Source: an uncultured Collinsella sp. (lineage in GTDB: Bacteria > Actinomycetota > Coriobacteriia > Coriobacteriales > Coriobacteriaceae). Taken from it: a stretch of DNA of 36,553 nucleotides. The position numbers and the translations under genes were made by a program. Below are positions 31,206 to 36,553 of the stretch, piece after piece. The stretch is from the NCBI GenBank assembly GCA_900541885.1, contig UQKW01000020.1, positions 1-36,553 on the forward strand, given 5' to 3'. The number at the start of each line of letters is the position of its first letter. Position 1 is the stretch's first letter. Under the pieces are notes generated by a model that was not told the DNA's origin, made no database searches, and was given only the letters and a program-made list of their open reading frames with translations.

Positions 31206-31275
31206 AACGAGAGTGGATAATCTCCCACTTTTGGCTCGAATGGGGGCTTGAAGTGGGAGATTTTCCACTCTCGTT
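31206..31275. repeat. Long near-perfect palindrome behind htpG
   Basis: AACGAGAGTGGA (31206-31217) pairs with 31264-31275. After a 3-base mismatch, TCTCCCACTT (31221-31230) pairs with AAGTGGGAGA (31251-31260), with a 20-base loop. This 22-bp stem is longer than a usual terminator and may be a mobile hairpin element, although TTTCCTTTT behind it would also allow termination. Confidence 0.7.
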
Positions 31276-31283
31276 TCCTTTTG

Positions 31284-31317
31284 AATGATCCCTCCGTCCC
31301 CAAGGGATCATTTATTT
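31284..31317 (+). terminator. Second hairpin behind htpG, likely terminator
   Basis: AATGATCCCT and AGGGATCATT form a perfect 10-bp stem with a 9-base loop, followed by TATTTG. Confidence 0.7.
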
Positions 31318-31359
31318 GTGCGGGTTGTGGTTTTGTGACCTGCTGAAATTAAAGATACT

Positions 31360-31395
31360 GTACAACTGTACGTTAACTTATCTTCGTAGTATATT
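31360..31395 (+). promoter_or_regulatory. Putative promoter/operator of the YhgE/Pip pair
   Basis: TGTACG (31367-31372) lies 17 bases before TATATT (31390-31395). The palindrome GTACA-AC-TGTAC (31360-31371) covers the -35, as a TetR-type repressor operator might. No regulator gene is adjacent in the window. Confidence 0.4.
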
Positions 31396-31502
31396 GCTAT
31401 CCGCAAAACTCAGCACCATTGTGCCGCGAGGCACTAAAGCGCCTACGTACAATGGTTGTCGATAGTACGATTCGATTCAACGACAGGATGGATGGTCCAA
31501 GC

Positions 31503-34268
31503 GTGAGTCTCGGCAGCAAACTATCCAACGCAAAGGTCTCCTTTGCGATCTTTAAGCGCGACATTAAGCGATTGCTTATGAACCCCGTTGCCTTGGTGGT
31601 TACCCTGGGCGTGTGTGTCATTCCCTCGCTATATGCCTGGTACAACATCGTGGCAAACTGGGATCCGTACGGAAACACCCAGGGCATCAAGATTGCCATC
31701 GCCAACAATGACCAAGGAACTCAAAACGACCTGGTGGGCGAGCTCAATGCGGGCGACAAGGTTGTCGACCAGCTCAAAGAGAACGATCAGCTGGGCTGGA
31801 CCTTCGTTGACTCGGCGGCCGATGCCAAGGAGGGCGTCGAGAGCGGTGAGTACTATGCGGCCATCGTAATCCCCAAGAACTTCTCGGATAACCTGGTTTC
31901 GATGCTCGATGGCAACTACCATCAGCCCAAGCTTACGTACTACGTCAATGAGAAGAAGAGCGCTATTGCGCCCAAGGTTACCGACACCGGCGCAAGCACC
32001 ATCGAGGAGCAGATCAACTCGGAATTTGTCTCCACGGTGGGCGAGACCGTTGCCAGTATTGCCAAGGATGCCGGAGTCGATTTAAAGGACAAGGCAACCC
32101 AGACTCAGGATTCGTTGGCCGGTTCGGTATCAGAGGCTTCCGATACGTTGGGCGAAGTGCGTGATTCGATTGGCGACATGAATGCCGCCATCGATAAGAC
32201 GAGTGGTTCCATTGCCTCGGCAGATGCGGCACTTGCCGGTCTGCAGGGTCAGGCGCCGTCGCTGACGCAGGCGATCTCCCAGGGCAATGACCTGCTGGGC
32301 GAGGCTCGCGCCACGGCGGGCAACTCTGTCGCCTCGCTCTCCAAGGCGCTCTCGGAAGGCAGCCTTGCGCTCACCAAGACGTCAGTCTCCGCAAACGCTG
32401 CGATTGGCAAGCTGACGGGCACGGTCGCATCTACGACTACCCGTATCGACAACTCGCTTGAGTCTCTCCAAGCGACGATCGACCACAATAAGGCCGTTAT
32501 CGGGCACTTGGAAATTCTCGTCAATGACACGTCGACAGGTTCCAAGGAAATTGACGCGCGCATTGTATCGATCATCGATTTGCTCCGCGAGCAGAATGAA
32601 AAGCTTCAGAGCATCAAGGACGGTCTGTCTGCGCAGTCGAGCGCCATGGCGAATGACGCTGCGGCTGTCTCGGGTGCCAGCGACGCTATCAATAATGCAA
32701 TTCAGACCGGTGCGACCAACCTTGGCCAGGCTCAGACGGACTTGGGTCAAAACGCGCTGTCGAAGGCTTCGAGCGCGCTTGATTCATTTGCCGCCGTCTC
32801 GGGTGATCTGACGGGAATCGTGTCTGGCCTCACGCCTACTATTGCAAGTGCGCGCGGTACGCTTTCGCAACTCAACGCTACGCTCGGTCAGGCCAAGACC
32901 ACGCTGTCCCAGACCGATGCCTCGCTTGCCAAGGTCCAGGACAAGCTTGCGACCGCCGCCAACGACATCGCGGCGCTACAGACCTCCGAGTCCATGGGCG
33001 AGCTGGCCGGCCTGATGGGCGTCGACGTCGATGACGTTGCAGACTTCATGGCATCTCCGGTCGAGCTGACCTCAAAGTCAATTTATCCGGTCAAGAGCTT
33101 TGGTTCGGGCATTGCCCCGTTCTATACCAATCTGGCGCTGTGGGTGGGCGGCTACGTGCTTATCGCCATCTACAAGCTCGAGGTCGACCGCGAAGGCATC
33201 GGCAGCTTTACCGCGCGTCAGGGCTACTTTGGCCGCTGGTTGCTCCTGGTGATCCTGGGCGCGTTCCAGGCCATCATCGTTACGGTAGGCGATCTGGTGA
33301 TCGGCGTGCAGTGCGTCAGCCCGCTGCTGTTCGTGCTGGGCGGCATCGCCATCTCGTTCACCTACGTCAATATCATCTATGCGCTGTCCACCACGTTTAA
33401 GCATATCGGCAAGGCTATCGGCGTCATTCTCGTCATCGTGCAGATCCCGGGTTCGTCGGGCATGTACCCCATCGAGATGATGCCCGGCTTCTTCCAGTGG
33501 CTGCACCCGCTGCTGCCCTTTACCTACGGCATCAATCTGCTGCGCGAGACGGTCGGCGGCATGTATTCGTTCAACTACCTGTTTAACCTGTGCATTCTGG
33601 GCGTGTTCTTGATCGTGGCGCTCTTTATCGGCCTGCAGCTGCGTCCGCTGCTGCTCAACCTTAACCTGCTCTTTGATAAACAGCTTTCCACGACCGGTAT
33701 GATGATTTGCGAGTCCAACGACCTGCCGCGCCAGCGCTACTCGCTGCGCACGGCCATGCGTGTCATGCTCGATTCCGATTCGTACCGTCGCGAACTGCTC
33801 GATCATGCGGTCGCCTTTGAACATCGCTACCCGTACTACATCAAGGGCGGTTTTGCCGCCGTGGTGGGCGTTCAGGTCCTGCTCTTTGTCCTGTCGACGG
33901 TTCTCGATATCGACAATAACGGCAAGATCATCCTGCTTGTCATTTGGATCATCTCGGTTATTGCCATCTGCGGCTGGCTTATCAATATCGAATATATCCG
34001 CGCGAGCCTCAATACCCAGATGCGCATCTCGGCGCTTTCGGATGAGGACCTGCGTCGCGAGATGCGCGAACACACGGCCGCCATTCCTGCCGCCCGCCAC
34101 ATGTTTGGCCTCAACGCCAGCGAGCGTGGTGCCAAGGGCTGCGATCAGTCCACGGGCCGCTTGCCGCATATCGGCCCACACCATAAATCTCAGGGCAGCG
34201 ACAGCACAGCCACAAATGATGGAGATACCACCGCGCTTGGCAAGCACTCCAAAGGAGGTGAGGCATAA
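31503..34268 (+). CDS. YhgE/Pip family ABC-2-type membrane protein, larger paralogue
   Basis: About 921 residues. One N-terminal helix (NPVALVVTLGVCVIPSLYAWYNI) leads into the family signature WDPYGNTQGIKIAIANNDQG. A long Ala/Ser-rich coiled coil of about 450 residues follows, presumably outside the membrane. A block of six helices from FYTNLALWVGGYVLIAIY comes next, with the typical HIGKAIGVILVIVQIPGSSGMYPIEM and LPFTYGINLLRE. It then adds two further helices (about residues 780-845) and a hydrophilic tail that the second protein lacks. The family includes phage-infection protein Pip and relatives of the type VII secretion factor EsaA; the transported substrate is unknown. The start is uncertain: GTG 31503 with GGATGG 7 bases upstream is preferred over ATG 31488 and ATG 31452. 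Confidence 0.85.
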   Translation: MSLGSKLSNAKVSFAIFKRDIKRLLMNPVALVVTLGVCVIPSLYAWYNIVANWDPYGNTQGIKIAIANNDQGTQNDLVGELNAGDKVVDQLKENDQLGWTFVDSAADAKEGVESGEYYAAIVIPKNFSDNLVSMLDGNYHQPKLTYYVNEKKSAIAPKVTDTGASTIEEQINSEFVSTVGETVASIAKDAGVDLKDKATQTQDSLAGSVSEASDTLGEVRDSIGDMNAAIDKTSGSIASADAALAGLQGQAPSLTQAISQGNDLLGEARATAGNSVASLSKALSEGSLALTKTSVSANAAIGKLTGTVASTTTRIDNSLESLQATIDHNKAVIGHLEILVNDTSTGSKEIDARIVSIIDLLREQNEKLQSIKDGLSAQSSAMANDAAAVSGASDAINNAIQTGATNLGQAQTDLGQNALSKASSALDSFAAVSGDLTGIVSGLTPTIASARGTLSQLNATLGQAKTTLSQTDASLAKVQDKLATAANDIAALQTSESMGELAGLMGVDVDDVADFMASPVELTSKSIYPVKSFGSGIAPFYTNLALWVGGYVLIAIYKLEVDREGIGSFTARQGYFGRWLLLVILGAFQAIIVTVGDLVIGVQCVSPLLFVLGGIAISFTYVNIIYALSTTFKHIGKAIGVILVIVQIPGSSGMYPIEMMPGFFQWLHPLLPFTYGINLLRETVGGMYSFNYLFNLCILGVFLIVALFIGLQLRPLLLNLNLLFDKQLSTTGMMICESNDLPRQRYSLRTAMRVMLDSDSYRRELLDHAVAFEHRYPYYIKGGFAAVVGVQVLLFVLSTVLDIDNNGKIILLVIWIISVIAICGWLINIEYIRASLNTQMRISALSDEDLRREMREHTAAIPAARHMFGLNASERGAKGCDQSTGRLPHIGPHHKSQGSDSTATNDGDTTALGKHSKGGEA

Positions 34269-36458
34269 ATGAAGAACATCCTGCATCTGTTTAAGCGCGA
34301 TGTCCAAAACGTGTCTCGCTCCGTGATCGGCTTGATTGTCGTGATGGGCCTCATTATCGTGCCGTGTCTGTACGCGTGGTTTAACATCGCCGGCAGCTGG
34401 GATCCGTACGGCAACACCGGCAATCTTAAGATCGCCGTGGTCAACACCGACGAGGGCTACGAGAGCGATCTGATTCCCGTCGAGGTCAACGTGGGCGAAA
34501 ACGTAACCGCCACCCTGCGCGGCAACGAGAACTTCGACTGGGTTGTCCTCAACGACCGCGAAAAGGCAATTGAGGGCGTTAAGTCGGGCGCGTACTATGC
34601 TGCCGTCGTTATCCCCAAAACGTTTAGCGCTGACATGATGACGCTTTTCTCGACCGACGTGAAACACGCCGATATCGAGTTTTACGAGAACCAGAAGGCC
34701 AACGCCATCGCGCAGATCGTGACCGAGAAGGGTTCGAGCGCCGTTCAGAACCAGGTTAACGAATCTTTTACCGAGACCATTACGAGCATCGGTCTTAAGA
34801 CGGTGTCCAGCCTGCTCGATTACATGAGCACCGACCAGGTCAGCAACTTTATCGCCAACCTGTCATCGACGCTCGGTGACTCGGTCCAGGACCTGCAGGA
34901 CGTTCAGGCCAGCGCAACGTCGCTGGCGGGCATTTTGAGCTCTACGTCCGATTCGCTGACATCGGCGGGCGGCATGCTCAAGCAGACGGGCACCGTTGAT
35001 GAGTCGACGAAGCAGCTGATGGAGCACGCCAAGAGCGGCATCAATGATTCCAAGGAAGCGCTCAAGGCCGCCAACGATGCCGTTGACGCGGCGATTGACG
35101 GAAGCGCGGGCTCGTTCGACAACGTGTCCGCCGAGCTTGCGAAGGCATTCGATGCCGCGAATCAGCATGTTGACCTTACGGTGTCTCAGCTCAACGAAGC
35201 CGCAGCGGCGCTCAATACGCGTGCTGACGATATCGATGCGATGGCCGATCGGCTCCGCAACCTTGCCGACCAGATGAGCGATGACAAGCTCAAAGACGGC
35301 CTCAAGTCCGCTGCGACGTCGCTGGGCAGAATTGCCGTGGAGTACCGCAACAATGCGAAGGATCTGACGGCGACCGCAAAGTCCCTTTCGGACAGCATGG
35401 CGGAGGTCAACAACTCGCGTGCCGAGGTCGACCAGGCCATCGCCGATGCCAAGGCGGGTATCGCGGGTGCCAAATCCGATTACGATTCCACGTTCTCGGT
35501 TAAGGCCAAGGAGCTCAAGAAGACCGTCTCGGGGGTTCTGGATTCACTGAATGGTATTTCGGGCGATCTGGATAGTGCCGTAGACGACCTGACCGACGCA
35601 TCCGGTTCGCTGGCAAAGGGCCTCTCTAAGGCTGCAAAGCTGGTCAACAAGGCTTCCGATCAGCTGGGCGAGGCGTCGAACAAGATCAGTGCCTTTAAGG
35701 ACGAGCTTGATAGCGCTCTGATCTCGGGTGACCTGGCCATGATTAAGACAATGATCGGCAACGACCCCGAGGGCCTCGCCGTGTCGCTTTCCGGCCCTGT
35801 CGCACTCGACCGTAAGCCGGTCTATCCAATCCGCAACTACGGTTCGGCCATGGCGCCGTTCTACACGATTCTGTCGCTATGGGTCGGCTCGATCGTACTG
35901 GCGGCCATGATGAAGGTTTCGGTTGACGATGAGCTTATCAACGAGCTCATCCCCGTGCGCCTGCACGAGATCTACCTGGGTCGCTACCTGTTCTTTGGTG
36001 GTCTGGCTCTGCTGCAGGCGACGCTCGTGTGCGCGGGCGACATTCTGTTCTTTGGCATCCAGTGCGACAACCCGTTGCAGTTTGTGCTGGCGGGCTGGGT
36101 TGCGAGTCTCGTGTTCTCCAATATCGTCTACACGCTTACGGTATCGTTTGGAGATATCGGCAAGGCCCTCGCCGTCGTGCTGCTGGTCATGCAGGTCGGC
36201 GGTTCGGGCGGTACGTTCCCCATCGAGATGACCGGTCCCGTGTTCCAGGCGATCTATCCGTTCCTGCCGTTTACCCACGGCATCAACGCCATGCACGCCG
36301 CCATGGCCGGTGCCTACCATATGGAGTACTGGGTTGAGCTGGGCATCTTGGCGAGCTACCTGATTCCGTCGTTGGCCCTGGGCGTCGTCTTCCGCCGCCC
36401 GGTCATCAAAGCCAACGACTGGATTATCGAAAAGCTGGAGAGTACTAAATTAATCTAG
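34269..36458 (+). CDS. YhgE/Pip family ABC-2-type membrane protein, smaller paralogue
   Basis: A 729-residue paralogue of the preceding protein. An N-terminal helix (SVIGLIVVMGLIIVPCLYAWFNIAG) is followed by WDPYGNTGNLKIAVVNTDEGY, a coiled-coil domain, and a C-terminal six-helix block starting FYTILSLWVGSIVLAAMM. That block includes DIGKALAVVLLVMQVGGSGGTFPIEM and LPFTHGINAMHA. A very strong RBS AAAGGAGGTGA lies in the end of the first gene, and the ATG directly follows its TAA. Side-by-side paralogues of different length suggest a heteromeric complex (inference). It ends 95 bases before the window border. Confidence 0.88.
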   Translation: MKNILHLFKRDVQNVSRSVIGLIVVMGLIIVPCLYAWFNIAGSWDPYGNTGNLKIAVVNTDEGYESDLIPVEVNVGENVTATLRGNENFDWVVLNDREKAIEGVKSGAYYAAVVIPKTFSADMMTLFSTDVKHADIEFYENQKANAIAQIVTEKGSSAVQNQVNESFTETITSIGLKTVSSLLDYMSTDQVSNFIANLSSTLGDSVQDLQDVQASATSLAGILSSTSDSLTSAGGMLKQTGTVDESTKQLMEHAKSGINDSKEALKAANDAVDAAIDGSAGSFDNVSAELAKAFDAANQHVDLTVSQLNEAAAALNTRADDIDAMADRLRNLADQMSDDKLKDGLKSAATSLGRIAVEYRNNAKDLTATAKSLSDSMAEVNNSRAEVDQAIADAKAGIAGAKSDYDSTFSVKAKELKKTVSGVLDSLNGISGDLDSAVDDLTDASGSLAKGLSKAAKLVNKASDQLGEASNKISAFKDELDSALISGDLAMIKTMIGNDPEGLAVSLSGPVALDRKPVYPIRNYGSAMAPFYTILSLWVGSIVLAAMMKVSVDDELINELIPVRLHEIYLGRYLFFGGLALLQATLVCAGDILFFGIQCDNPLQFVLAGWVASLVFSNIVYTLTVSFGDIGKALAVVLLVMQVGGSGGTFPIEMTGPVFQAIYPFLPFTHGINAMHAAMAGAYHMEYWVELGILASYLIPSLALGVVFRRPVIKANDWIIEKLESTKLI

Positions 36459-36553
36459 CGCAACAATGTAAACGCTGATGCTGCGGCAATGTCAGCGAGC
36501 GAGCCGCATTTTCGCCAAGATGACGTGAAATGAAAGGGCGCTGACCTTCTGGT
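36459..36553 (+). other. 3' flank of the YhgE/Pip operon
   Basis: An inverted repeat CGCTGA...TCAGCG (36473-36478 / 36492-36497) has no T-tract. GAAAGG near 36532 could be the RBS of a gene beginning beyond the window. No coding sequence can be supported here. Confidence 0.3.

Overview
The window looks like a chromosomal segment of a gut Coriobacteriia, most likely Collinsella. The grounds are the high GC content, actinobacterial-style tRNA genes, a Tad-pilus tail, a PHP-type CpsB/CpsC/CpsD module, VanRS-like regulators beside a D,D-carboxypeptidase, and the overall flavour of the proteins. The genus is inferred from recognition; no database was searched.

Layout. Positions 1-3016 hold the distal end of a Tad/Flp pilus locus (a large TadG-like protein, a TadE-like pseudopilin and a DUF192 protein, all overlapping). 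A small toxin-antitoxin pair follows (3035-3625), in which the toxin's 5' end appears to be out of frame with its only good start. tRNA-Phe comes next, then a GH5-like protein that has lost its acid/base motif. From about 5.2 to 14.0 kb is a housekeeping stretch: rsmI, metG, rsmA, tatD, tRNA-Leu, a stomatin-like SPFH protein, rlmH, proC, a tiny membrane protein on the minus strand, and serS. A candidate SOS-regulated small gene, tRNA-Arg, a large TPR-like protein, a DUF4143-type ATPase with two palindromic operators, and tRNA-Ser follow (14.1-19.4 kb).

From 19.4 to 26.1 kb is an envelope and phosphate signalling block: dacA (minus) divergent from a VanR/VanS-like two-component system, then pstB and a PhoB/PhoR-like pair. 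From 26.3 to 28.9 kb lies a capsule-type tyrosine kinase/phosphatase module (cpsC, cpsD, cpsB) plus a GNAT acetyltransferase, followed by htpG and two adjacent YhgE/Pip-family membrane proteins.

The most unusual feature is a family of three structured repeats, one directly behind each of tRNA-Leu(CAG), tRNA-Arg(ACG) and tRNA-Ser(GCT). In each, the tRNA 3' end and its terminator are directly repeated at a spacing of 189-191 bp. The DNA between the copies starts with an inverted copy of that tRNA's own T-arm and then carries three hairpins in the same order. Hairpin sequences differ between copies while pairing is kept, including compensatory changes. tRNA-Phe lacks the element. I know of no description of such an element; it may be a non-coding mobile or structured-RNA family targeted to tRNA 3' ends. 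Other candidate repeats are a terminal-inverted-repeat element behind proC and a long palindrome behind htpG.
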